Of a DNA stretch of 64,000 nt, positions 23,232-31,309 are shown piece after piece. A model generated the notes under the pieces. The model was not told the DNA's origin. It worked only from the letters and a program-made list of their open reading frames with translations, and searched no databases. The position numbers were made by a program, and so were the translations under genes. This stretch comes from Gordonia effusa NBRC 100432 (GTDB taxonomy: Bacteria; Actinomycetota; Actinomycetes; Mycobacteriales; Mycobacteriaceae). The DNA is taken from NCBI RefSeq assembly GCF_000241305.1, contig NZ_BAEH01000096.1, forward strand, positions 62,001 to 126,000, in the 5' to 3' direction. The stretch's first letter is position 1. Each line of letters begins with the position of its first letter.

Positions 23232-24038
23232 CTACACCGGCTTGGTGATGTCTACCTTCTCCTGCCACTTGTCAGTGGTGAGAGAGATGTCGCCGTTGTC
23301 GGTGGTGATGGTCAGCTGAACGAGGTTGTTCGGTGCGTCCTGCGCGATCCAGACCGTTGCCGGGTGCTCGCCTTCCAGCTTGCCCTGGCCGCGAGTCGGG
23401 AAGATGGCGTCGAAATCGCTGGCGTTGAGCTTGCCGGTGACCTTGATCGCCTTCACGCCGTTCTTGGTCTCGGTGCCGGCGATCTTCGGGTCAATGAACT
23501 TGGCAAGAACGTTGCCGATGCCCTTCTCCTGATCCAGCACGACCGACGGATCGTAAGACTTCTGGCCGCCACCGGTGATATCGCCGGCGTCCTTCCAGCT
23601 CCCGCCGGCCTCCATTGTGTACAGCTTGCCGCCGACGATGACGAAGTCGACCTTCTTGTATTCCTCCTTGACGCGGAAAGAACCGGTCCCCTTGGCCGCG
23701 GGTGAAGGCTTGGTGACAACCGTGCCGTCGAGTTCCTGCACCGGCAGGCCCTGAACCTTGGGATCGACGCTGAGTTTGAGGTGGACCGCGTCGGTGAGCT
23801 GCGTAGTCTTCGACGCCTGATCGAGCAATGCCTTGGCGTCGGTGGTCGACACCGACGGGGGCGTGCCCGAGCGCGTGGTGTCCTGGGTGGGCGGTGCCGA
23901 ACTCGGCGCGCCTTTCGAGTCGGAATTGTCGGCTGTGGAGCAGCCGGTCAAAACCGCTACGGCAACAGCCGCAGCCGCGACGGCCGGAACCGCCATGCGC
24001 TTGAGTCGAGAGCTGATTGATGATTCAACAGGTGTCAC
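23232..24038 (-). CDS. LppX/LprAFG-family lipoprotein (LprG-like)
   Basis: This 268-aa exported lipoprotein has a basic n-region (SSRLKR), an alanine/valine core and a lipobox ending LTGC. A low-complexity linker follows, then the LppX_LprAFG fold with the SFRVKEEYKKVDFV and KWQEKVDITKP ending typical of LprG. Relatives bind triacylated lipids or glycolipids and carry them across the periplasm. I chose the GTG at 24038 so that the n-region is included; an ATG at 23996 would remove it. No Shine-Dalgarno is visible and a -10-like TAGTGT lies 8 bases upstream, so the mRNA may be leaderless. It sits between the NRPS and the lipid-desaturase/PKS unit, suggesting a role in handling a lipid product. 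Confidence 0.85.
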   Translation of the reverse strand: MTPVESSISSRLKRMAVPAVAAAAVAVAVLTGCSTADNSDSKGAPSSAPPTQDTTRSGTPPSVSTTDAKALLDQASKTTQLTDAVHLKLSVDPKVQGLPVQELDGTVVTKPSPAAKGTGSFRVKEEYKKVDFVIVGGKLYTMEAGGSWKDAGDITGGGQKSYDPSVVLDQEKGIGNVLAKFIDPKIAGTETKNGVKAIKVTGKLNASDFDAIFPTRGQGKLEGEHPATVWIAQDAPNNLVQLTITTDNGDISLTTDKWQEKVDITKPV

Positions 24039-24046
24039 GCGTCGGT

Positions 24047-24052
24047 ACACTA
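24047..24052 (-). promoter_or_regulatory. putative -10 element for a leaderless lipoprotein transcript
   Basis: TAGTGT on the minus strand fits TANNNT and ends 8 bases before the GTG. No strong -35 is seen at 17-19 bases. The 24039-24227 interval must hold divergent promoters. Confidence 0.4.
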
Positions 24053-24227
24053 CCCGAGAATCCAGTGGTGATGTCCTAAGCTTGGGCAGTCTGTGGATAG
24101 TTACTTCAACTGAATGATGCCTGTGTATGAAGCTAATTCGACCGAATGAACGTCGGCAGTCGGTAGTTGATGATAGGTGCAGCGAGGTCGTCGGTCGACT
24201 CTCGCCGAGCACGGAGGAAATCGAATA

Positions 24228-25805
24228 ATGACAACGGATGACGCAATCGCGCAGGCGCCGCAAACGCCCGAGGTGTCTGGAACTGCCCACGTGCCCGAAT
24301 TGACCGGAACCGCGGAGGCTGCGCAGGCCGATGCGGCAGTCGGTGATGCGGCTGTCAGTGAGCGCCCCGATCCTGACCTCGACCGCAAGCCGGGACCGGG
24401 AGGTGGCCCCCAACTGTCGAATGTATGGGTGTACGACGGGCGCGCATACGATTTGACCGATTGGATCTCAAAGCATCCGGGCGGCGAATTCTTCATCGGC
24501 CGCACCAAGAATCGAGACATCACGTCGATCATCGGGTCCTACCACAAGGATCCCGAGCGGATTGCTCGAATGCTGAAGCGGTACGCACTCGATCGCGACG
24601 CGGTAATCGAGGATATCCACCCCAAGGCGAACGCCCCGGACTTCCTGTTCAAGGAAGGATTCGACAGCTGGCGCGATACGCCGCAGTACGACTTCAGCCG
24701 CAAAGACGATTTGCTGCATGCGGTGAAAACCCGGCTGGCCGCACCGGAAATGGTTCGCAAAGTTAAGCGAATGGATCGCATCTTCGACGTCGTCGCGATC
24801 AGCCTCTTCGTTGCCTATCTCGCGGTTCAGGGCCTGCGACTATTCGACACCTCCTGGATGCCGCTGCCACTATTCGTGTTACTGATGGTTTTGTTACGTA
24901 GCTCACTCGCCGGTGTCGGGCACTATGCCATCCATCGGGCACAAAAGGGTTGGAACAAAATCTTCGTCAACGCCTTCGACATGAACTACGTGGCGTTGTC
25001 CTTCGTTACCGCCGACGGCCACGCATTGCTCCATCACCCGCATACGCAAAGCGAAGTCGACATCAAGAAAAATGTCTTCACATTTATGATGGACTTGCCG
25101 CGGCTCTGGCGTATTCCAATCCATACCGTACACAAATTCGGACACACGATCACCGGCATGATCATCCGAATGCTGGAAATTTGCAAACTCACTCGGCAGG
25201 TGGGTATCGCCGACATGTACGGGTCCTGGAAGGGTGGCCTGCCGCATTTCATCGGAGCCTTCGGAATGCGCTTTCTGCTACTCGGCGAAATGGTCGTATT
25301 CATAGTCGCGGGCGACTTCTGGGCTTGGGCGCTTCAGTTCGTCGCCACACTGTGGATTTCCACATTCCTCGTCGTGGCCAGCCATGACTTCGACTTGGAG
25401 ACAGCGGAAGTCGAGTCCGACACCGACGACTGGGCGGTCAACCAGGTTGAACAAGCCTACGACCTCAAAGTCGTCGGAAACCGCTACGTCGACTGCTTTC
25501 TCTCGGCCGGACTCAGTTCGCACCGGGTACACCATGTGGTGCCCTATCAACGTAGTGGCTTCGCGAATATCGCGACCGAGAATGTTGTACGCGAAGAATC
25601 AGCGAAGTTCGGTGTCGAATGGCTGCCGGCCAAGAGCTTCTTCACCGATCGTCTACCCAAACAGGTGAATGTCTACCTCGTGGCGAAATCACGGCCCGCT
25701 CAGGAAAATAAGTGGGGATTCTTCCGGGAGCACTTCTCACCGTCGGCGCTGAAGACCTGCGGTGACTACACGATCAAGGGATTCACCGGGATTGGCACAG
25801 TGTGA
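24228..25805 (+). CDS. cytochrome b5-fused membrane fatty-acid desaturase/hydroxylase
   Basis: This 525-aa protein starts with about 60 Ala/Pro/Glu-rich residues. A cytochrome b5 domain follows, with heme ligands in HPGG (about residue 83) and SYHKDP, then a di-iron membrane desaturase with hydrophobic pairs. The three histidine boxes are HYAIH (about 231), HALLHHPH (about 265) and HRVHH (about 431). The family uses electrons from the fused b5 domain to desaturate or hydroxylate acyl chains. The ATG is chosen for its GGAGGA at a good distance; an upstream ATG at 24177 lacks one. It heads a plus-strand unit with a type III PKS and a peptide exporter, so it probably tailors an acyl chain for that pathway. 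Confidence 0.88.
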   Translation: MTTDDAIAQAPQTPEVSGTAHVPELTGTAEAAQADAAVGDAAVSERPDPDLDRKPGPGGGPQLSNVWVYDGRAYDLTDWISKHPGGEFFIGRTKNRDITSIIGSYHKDPERIARMLKRYALDRDAVIEDIHPKANAPDFLFKEGFDSWRDTPQYDFSRKDDLLHAVKTRLAAPEMVRKVKRMDRIFDVVAISLFVAYLAVQGLRLFDTSWMPLPLFVLLMVLLRSSLAGVGHYAIHRAQKGWNKIFVNAFDMNYVALSFVTADGHALLHHPHTQSEVDIKKNVFTFMMDLPRLWRIPIHTVHKFGHTITGMIIRMLEICKLTRQVGIADMYGSWKGGLPHFIGAFGMRFLLLGEMVVFIVAGDFWAWALQFVATLWISTFLVVASHDFDLETAEVESDTDDWAVNQVEQAYDLKVVGNRYVDCFLSAGLSSHRVHHVVPYQRSGFANIATENVVREESAKFGVEWLPAKSFFTDRLPKQVNVYLVAKSRPAQENKWGFFREHFSPSALKTCGDYTIKGFTGIGTV

Positions 25806-25926
25806 ACGCCGTATTCATTTGTTCAGCCGACACCGGAATTCATTCGTCGAATCGACATCGCTATCACTATCGGAAGCCGATCGGCCATGATGGGATAGGA
25901 CTGTACGTGTGAGAGAGGACGACGCG

Positions 25927-27186
25927 ATGGCGCTGCATACTGGACCGAATATCGCATTCGGGCAAACCGGGCACAATGAAACACCCGGCCCGCTCGCTTC
26001 GCTCCCGGCGCAGACCGAACCCGGCCCGCTCGCTTCGCTCCCGGCGCAGACCGAACCCGGCCCGCTCGCTTCGCTCCCGGCGCCGCCAACAACCGTGGCG
26101 GTCATCGAGTCGATCGCCACCGGCGCACCGGAGAACATCTATTCGCAAGCCGATGCCGCCGATCGAGTCGCCGCACTCTTTGACGACCCGGCACAGCAGG
26201 CGCGCATCCCGCGCGTCTACGCCAAGACTCGGATCAACACTCGGCATCTCGCGCTCGATCCGCTCGATCCGGAGTTCCTGAGCTACAGCCGCCGGCCCGC
26301 GACGATCCGCGAACGTATGAACCATTTCTTCGAGCTGGCCGTCCCGCTCGCCCTCGACGTCGCCCGACGTGCGATCAGCGGTGTGGCAGAGCCGGCCACC
26401 GACATCGGTCTGGTCGTGTTCGTCACCAGCACAGGGTTCATCGCCCCGGGCGTCGACGTCGCGGTTATCAAGCAGTTGGGCCTCGCGCCGACCGTCAACC
26501 GTGTCGTGGTGAACTTCATGGGCTGCGCCGCCGGGATCAACGGAATCCGCACCGCGACCGACTATGTGCGAGCCAATCCCGATCGCAAAGCTCTGGTGAT
26601 CTGCCTGGAGCTGAGTTCGGTCAATGCGGCTTTCGGCGACAACGTCGTCGACGTGATAACCCACAGCCTCTTCGGTGACGGATGTGGCGCCGTCGTCGTC
26701 GGCGCGAGCGAAGTCGGTCATCCGCTCCCGGCCGGTCGGGTTGTCATCCGATCGACCTTCAGTCATCTCCTCGACGATGCCGAGGACGGAATCGTGTTGG
26801 GTGTCAACGACAATGGCATCACGTGCGAGCTCGCGGAAGCGCTGCCGCAGTACATCGTCGACGGCGTCGCGCCGGCCATCGACGCAGAGTTGGGCGCCCA
26901 GGGGATGACCCGCGACGACGTCGAACTGTGGGCGATTCATCCCGGTGGCCCCGCGATCATCGAGTCCTCCGCACGCTCGCTCGGTATTTCTGCCGAACGC
27001 GCCGCACCGAGCTGGGATGTGCTTGCCGAATACGGCAACATGCTCAGCGTCTCGCTGATCTTCGTACTCGAACAGATGGCGGCTCAGCGTGATTCGGGTA
27101 CTGGGCCGGTGTCCACCGGCGTCGCCTTCTCCTTCGCCCCGGGCGTCACGCTCGAGGGCATGCTCTTCGACATCATCCGCGGTTAG
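25927..27186 (+). CDS. type III polyketide synthase (chalcone/stilbene synthase family)
   Basis: This 419-aa enzyme has the full Cys-His-Asn triad: Cys in NFMGCAAG, His in AIHPGGPA and Asn in EYGNML. The core resembles mycobacterial PKS11/PKS18-type enzymes, which extend long-chain acyl-CoA with malonyl-CoA to pyrones or resorcinols. The ATG at 25927 is preceded by GAGAGAGG; a GTG at 25909 is in frame too. The N-terminal 20-55 residues are unusual: a 12-residue unit (PGPLASLPAQTE) is repeated almost three times before the fold begins near TVAVIES. Neighbours upstream and downstream are the desaturase and the ABC exporter on the same strand. Confidence 0.92.
   Translation: MALHTGPNIAFGQTGHNETPGPLASLPAQTEPGPLASLPAQTEPGPLASLPAPPTTVAVIESIATGAPENIYSQADAADRVAALFDDPAQQARIPRVYAKTRINTRHLALDPLDPEFLSYSRRPATIRERMNHFFELAVPLALDVARRAISGVAEPATDIGLVVFVTSTGFIAPGVDVAVIKQLGLAPTVNRVVVNFMGCAAGINGIRTATDYVRANPDRKALVICLELSSVNAAFGDNVVDVITHSLFGDGCGAVVVGASEVGHPLPAGRVVIRSTFSHLLDDAEDGIVLGVNDNGITCELAEALPQYIVDGVAPAIDAELGAQGMTRDDVELWAIHPGGPAIIESSARSLGISAERAAPSWDVLAEYGNMLSVSLIFVLEQMAAQRDSGTGPVSTGVAFSFAPGVTLEGMLFDIIRG
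25984..26082 (+). repeat. 36-bp in-frame tandem repeat, 2.75 copies
   Basis: Units occupy 25984-26019, 26020-26055 and a partial 26056-26082 and appear identical over the copied bases. Each encodes PGPLASLPAQTE. The core GCTCGCTTCGCTC is a mirror-symmetrical sequence. Confidence 0.95.
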
Positions 27187-27207
27187 CGGGCGCGAAAGGT
27201 TTCCACT

Positions 27208-29085
27208 ATGAAGCTCATTCGCTTCCTGTTCGCCGTCTCTTGGATCGGCATCTTCGCTGCCGTCGTCATGGGTCTGATCGGCGGCGCCGCCAACGCGTTC
27301 TTGGTGACGCAGATCAACGCCGTCGTCGGGCCCGAGGGGGAGTCGGGTTCGTGGCAGAAGTTCGCACTCACCATCGCCGTGGTGATAGCGGCCGGACTGG
27401 CATCGCAGATATTGCTGATCCGCCTCGCGCAAGATGCCATCTATCGACTGCGAGCCAAACTGAGTACCGGCGTGGTTTCGGCGCCATTGGAACATCTGGA
27501 ACGTCTTGGTACACACCGACTTTTGGCAACGCTGACCGAGGACGTTCGTTCGCTGTCGATGGCGGTCAGCGCGATTCCGAGTATGTGTGTCGACATCGCC
27601 ACGATCGCCGGATGTTTGGTATTCCTGGCAATCTTGTCCGGGCCGCTTTTCGCGATCACCGTGGGATCGACGCTGATAGCCATTGGTTGCGTCGAATCAG
27701 TGCTGAAATACGTTCGCGCACTGTTCCGTTCGGTCCGCGAACATGAAGACAACTTGATCAACTCGTTCCACTCGGTCAGCGTTGGAATCAAAGAACTCAA
27801 ACTGCACCGTGGTCGTCGGCGTGCCTTCATGGACGACAAGCTCCTCGGCACCGCAGCGCACCTGCGTCGCGAAAATATTGATGCGGGAACGAAATTCGCT
27901 GTCGGTCAGGGACTCGGTCAGGTATTGCAGTTAGCCACCATGGCCGCGATCCTCTTTGGTGTCGCGGTCGCGCTGGACCTACCTCAGCAGACGTTGATCG
28001 GCTACGTCATCGTCACGACATTCCTCGCGATGCCGATGCAGAACTTCATGCACCGCATTCCCGATCTTCTGCGCGGCGACGTCGCGCTCAAGAAGATCCA
28101 GTCGTTGGAACTGTCGATGGAAGCGCTGCACGATGAGCAGGCGCTGCCCTATGTGGAACGGCCCGCCGTCGAAACAGCACGGCTGGAACTGGCGGGGATC
28201 GGCTACACGTACCTGACCGAGCAGGGACCACTCGGACCGCCGCCTCCGCCTGGCGCGATGGAATCCCAACCGCCGATGGGTCCGCCGCCGCTGACCAACG
28301 CGCACCCCGATGTCAACGGTTCCGATGGCGGTCGCGTTGAAGGTGTGCCGGACGGTCGGCTGCCGCAGCGCCCCGGCCGAGGTCGGCGACCCGGTGGTCC
28401 GCCGCCCGGACGCCAGGGGCCACCGCCGCCCGATGGTCGGGGGCCAGGGGGACCGCATCTTGGTGGCCCGCCGCCGGGTCATGGATTTCATCTCGGTCCG
28501 GTCGATGCGGTTTTCGAACCGGGCGCGATCACCTTCATCGTCGGCGGCAACGGCAGCGGCAAGTCGACGCTCGCCAAGCTGATCACGGGATTGTATGTGC
28601 CGCAAGCAGGTTCGTTGACCCTCAATGGAGAGCGCATCGATCACCAGAACATCGAATGGTTCCGGCAGAACACCGCCGCCATCTTCACCGATTTTCACCT
28701 GTTCGACGACTATCTGGGATTCGACGGCCCCGACCTCGACGATGAAGTCCGGCGTTACCTACGGATGTTGCGTATTGACGACAAGGTGACCGTGCGCGAC
28801 GGACATCTGTCGACGGTGTCACTGTCGCAGGGGCAACGTAAGCGGCTGGCGTTGGTGACCGCGCTGCTGGAAGATCGGCCGATTTATCTCTTCGACGAAT
28901 GGGCAGCCGACCAGGAGCCGCAGTTCCGGGACACCTTCTACCGCGAGATACTCGCCGACCTCGCGGCCCGTGGCAAGACAGTCATCGTCATCACTCACGA
29001 CGACCGCTACTTCGACATCGCTGACCGACTGATCAAACTCGAGGTCGGGCAGGTCGTGGAGTCGTCGGGCGCGCCCGTCCCGTGA
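27208..29085 (+). CDS. cyclic-peptide-type ABC exporter (SyrD/PvdE family) with an insertion in the ATPase domain
   Basis: This 625-aa half-exporter has an N-terminal membrane domain with about six spans, then a nucleotide-binding domain. The latter has Walker A GGNGSGKST (about residue 445), signature LSQGQRKRLA (about 540), Walker B YLFDEW and the switch ITHDD. The GGNGSGKSTLAK wording and DEWAADQEP are typical of the cyclic-peptide exporters PvdE/SyrD/YojI, which move siderophore precursors or lipopeptides. Between the first strand of the ATPase domain (GIGYTY) and Walker A lies about 85 residues of Pro/Gly/Arg-rich sequence not found in ordinary family members. It follows the PKS by 21 bases with GAAAGG as ribosome site. 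Confidence 0.9.
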   Translation: MKLIRFLFAVSWIGIFAAVVMGLIGGAANAFLVTQINAVVGPEGESGSWQKFALTIAVVIAAGLASQILLIRLAQDAIYRLRAKLSTGVVSAPLEHLERLGTHRLLATLTEDVRSLSMAVSAIPSMCVDIATIAGCLVFLAILSGPLFAITVGSTLIAIGCVESVLKYVRALFRSVREHEDNLINSFHSVSVGIKELKLHRGRRRAFMDDKLLGTAAHLRRENIDAGTKFAVGQGLGQVLQLATMAAILFGVAVALDLPQQTLIGYVIVTTFLAMPMQNFMHRIPDLLRGDVALKKIQSLELSMEALHDEQALPYVERPAVETARLELAGIGYTYLTEQGPLGPPPPPGAMESQPPMGPPPLTNAHPDVNGSDGGRVEGVPDGRLPQRPGRGRRPGGPPPGRQGPPPPDGRGPGGPHLGGPPPGHGFHLGPVDAVFEPGAITFIVGGNGSGKSTLAKLITGLYVPQAGSLTLNGERIDHQNIEWFRQNTAAIFTDFHLFDDYLGFDGPDLDDEVRRYLRMLRIDDKVTVRDGHLSTVSLSQGQRKRLALVTALLEDRPIYLFDEWAADQEPQFRDTFYREILADLAARGKTVIVITHDDRYFDIADRLIKLEVGQVVESSGAPVP

Positions 29086-29152
29086 AAATCGTCCGAATAC
29101 TCACTCGCTGAGGGCATATTGCCCTTGCCGGGCACCTATTCGGACGATTTTC
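29084..29152. terminator. nested inverted repeat between convergent genes
   Basis: Perfect 16-bp arms (GAAAATCGTCCGAATA at 29084-29099 and its complement at 29137-29152) enclose 37 bases that contain a smaller palindrome (AGGGCATATTGCCCT). It starts inside the exporter's stop codon and includes the last codons and stop of the convergent DUF2127 gene, so it could end transcription from both sides. Confidence 0.75.
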
Positions 29153-29915
29153 CGGCGCCCAGCGCAGCTCGCTCAACCGTCAGCAAACTCTCGGAATGGT
29201 GAATCGCTTCGTAGGCCGCGACGCCGCCGCGCACCCCGAAGAGATGTTTACTCCAGATCAGCCACACCACCGCCGCGACGTTGACGAGCAGGAGGCAAAT
29301 GCGAAGTGCGGTAACCTTTTCGACGATCTCGTAGATTTCCAGCGGGATGAATAAGCTTGTCACGACTACGGCGAAGTATTCGCCCCAGCGCTTCATCAGC
29401 CAAAGTCCGGTCGCCTCGATGAACTGCGAGACCGCATAGGCGAGGATGAGCGCCGCGACCACCGTGAGGGTTGTGGTCGACAGCGTGAAAGACTTCTCGA
29501 TATACGTGACCAGCTTGGAATCATCTATGTTCCAACCGATTTGGTCGGCTAGGGGGCGAAGCAGAGGAAGTTCGGCGTCGAATTTCTCGCGTACCGACCC
29601 CTGACTGGTGCGGAACTTGAAGACGACGAACGCTGCTGCGAGCAGAAATAGCCCACGAACCGCTCGCTCCGCCGCGAGCAGTCGCATGATCACCCGATCG
29701 CGCAACATGGCTCCGCGGGGCACTTCGGGCGCGTCTTCCGCAGGGCCGCTGCCCGCCGGGTCGCCGAGTACAAATGTGCCGCAGCGCAAACAGCGCCATG
29801 CGGGGCCTACCGGCGTGTCGGTGGTGAGCCGCGCGCGGAGGTCGTCTTCTGTTGGGGCATAAGTCTCGTGACCATGCCAGGCGCATGCGCGCAGGGACCA
29901 ATCCATGTCGATCAC
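29136..29915 (-). CDS. DUF2127 family membrane protein
   Basis: This 259-aa protein has an N-terminal soluble region with a CxxC pair (WRCLRCGT) and three to four hydrophobic segments (around AERAVRGLFLLAAAF, TLTVVAALILAYAV, YFAVVVTSLFIPLEI and LLLVNVAAVVWLIW). The spacing and the RWGEY/PLEIYE wording match DUF2127, a family without known function. The GTG at 29915 and an ATG three codons later are both possible starts. It is monocistronic and ends inside a shared inverted repeat. Confidence 0.8.
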   Translation of the reverse strand: MIDMDWSLRACAWHGHETYAPTEDDLRARLTTDTPVGPAWRCLRCGTFVLGDPAGSGPAEDAPEVPRGAMLRDRVIMRLLAAERAVRGLFLLAAAFVVFKFRTSQGSVREKFDAELPLLRPLADQIGWNIDDSKLVTYIEKSFTLSTTTLTVVAALILAYAVSQFIEATGLWLMKRWGEYFAVVVTSLFIPLEIYEIVEKVTALRICLLLVNVAAVVWLIWSKHLFGVRGGVAAYEAIHHSESLLTVERAALGAGKSSE

Positions 29916-29948
29916 AGTAACCGAGCGCCGAGGTCATACCATGAAATC

Positions 29949-30617
29949 GTGAACGAACAGGCGACACATGTGATCGCGGCACTCTGGGATGTCGACGCCG
30001 TATTGGGACGTGAACTTCGTGACTCGTTGACGCGGCTCGGCGCGACGCGACTGCAGGTCAACATCTCCGACGAAGCGGTCGCGAACGCTATGCGGATCAC
30101 TCATTACGAGCGGCCGATCGAGGCGGTTGTGTCAGTCGCGGGTGGAGAGGCGCGTGACATCGTCGATGCCCTTGGCACAGTCGCGGGAACGGTCGCGGCG
30201 TGGGAAGTGACGCGCCGCGCGCCGCTTGATCCCACGTTGCCGACCGATGTCCGCATCGACGCCCTGGCGAATATCGCCTTCTTGCGTCATCCGGTTGAAC
30301 TCACCTACGACCAGTGGCGTCAGCGGTGGCTCGATGACCACACCCAGGTCGCCATCGACACGCAGGCAACCTTCGGCTACTACCAGAATGTGGTGTCGAA
30401 ACCGTTGACGGACAATGCTTTCGGAGTCGACGCTATTGTCGAGGAGCTGTTTCCGAGCGCGGCGGTTGACGATATTCACGCGTTCTACGGGAGCGGGGGC
30501 GACAAGCGCGAATTGAACGCGCGAGTGACCGCGATGATGGCGAGCGTCGCGCGGATCGGTGCTGATCGAAACTTGGATCTGGTGCCGACCTCGCGGTATG
30601 ACTTTGTGCTCGGATAA
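29949..30617 (+). CDS. EthD-domain-like protein
   Basis: This 222-aa cytosolic protein contains the TYDQWRQRWLDDHTQVAIDTQATFGYYQN region seen in EthD/dimeric alpha-beta barrel proteins, a fold that often acts on small aromatic or polyketide-like compounds. I chose GTG 29949; the ribosome site is weak. The stop overlaps the ATG of the next gene by one base, so they form a pair. The substrate is unknown. Confidence 0.7.
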   Translation: MNEQATHVIAALWDVDAVLGRELRDSLTRLGATRLQVNISDEAVANAMRITHYERPIEAVVSVAGGEARDIVDALGTVAGTVAAWEVTRRAPLDPTLPTDVRIDALANIAFLRHPVELTYDQWRQRWLDDHTQVAIDTQATFGYYQNVVSKPLTDNAFGVDAIVEELFPSAAVDDIHAFYGSGGDKRELNARVTAMMASVARIGADRNLDLVPTSRYDFVLG

Positions 30618-31300
30618 TGAGCGGCACAACGGATTTGGTCATCGCTGCGGACTTCGAGTCGGCGGCGACCTGGGTGCACCACTACGGTGAGTTGATCGGT
30701 ACCGTCGCGTTCGCGGCATCGGGTGCGTTGGCCGCGGTACGCCGCAATCTCGACATAGTGGGCATCGTCGTGCTGGCGAGTGCCACGGCGCTGGGTGGCG
30801 GAATCATGCGCGACGTCCTCATCGGGCATACGCCGCCAACGGCATTCACCGACTTGATCTTCCTAATCGCGGCGACGGTGACGGCGTTGGTTATCTTCGT
30901 GCGGCATCCCGGCAATCGGCTCACGCGCTGGCCGTTGTTGCTGACCGATGCGGTGGGGCTCGGATTGTTTTGCGTCACAGGCACTGTCGTGGCTTACGAC
31001 GCCGGGCTGGGAGCGCCGACGTCGGCGCTGCTTGGTGTGACGACCGCGATCGGCGGCGGCGTGATCCGCGACGTGCTCAGCGGCCAGGTGCCTGGAGTGC
31101 TGCGTCCCGACGAGTCGTTGTACGCGATCCCGGCGATGGTGGGTGCGGTAGTGACGGCCGTCCTGCTGTACTTCGGCGTGTATAACGCATGGGCTGGATT
31201 GCTTTGTGCCGCAGTAACAATCGCGTTCCGGCTGCTCGCTTTGCGGTACGGCTGGAACGGTCCCCGGCCGCACTACGCGCGGCATGACGAAACGGAGTGA
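30617..31300 (+). CDS. UPF0126/TRIC-type membrane protein
   Basis: This 227-aa protein has seven predicted hydrophobic segments arranged as an internal duplication, each half carrying the signature glycine-rich motif (GGGIMRDVL and GGGVIRDVL). These are prokaryotic relatives of trimeric intracellular cation channels and are thought to conduct monovalent cations. It begins on the stop codon of the EthD-like gene. Confidence 0.85.
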   Translation: MSGTTDLVIAADFESAATWVHHYGELIGTVAFAASGALAAVRRNLDIVGIVVLASATALGGGIMRDVLIGHTPPTAFTDLIFLIAATVTALVIFVRHPGNRLTRWPLLLTDAVGLGLFCVTGTVVAYDAGLGAPTSALLGVTTAIGGGVIRDVLSGQVPGVLRPDESLYAIPAMVGAVVTAVLLYFGVYNAWAGLLCAAVTIAFRLLALRYGWNGPRPHYARHDETE

Positions 31301-31309
31301 TTCGCGGGT

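Noticed and set aside
25867-27516. Long minus-strand open frame (549 codons) opposite the type III PKS
   Set aside because: It is antisense to a gene with an intact catalytic triad and shows no domain. Long antisense frames are expected at this base composition.
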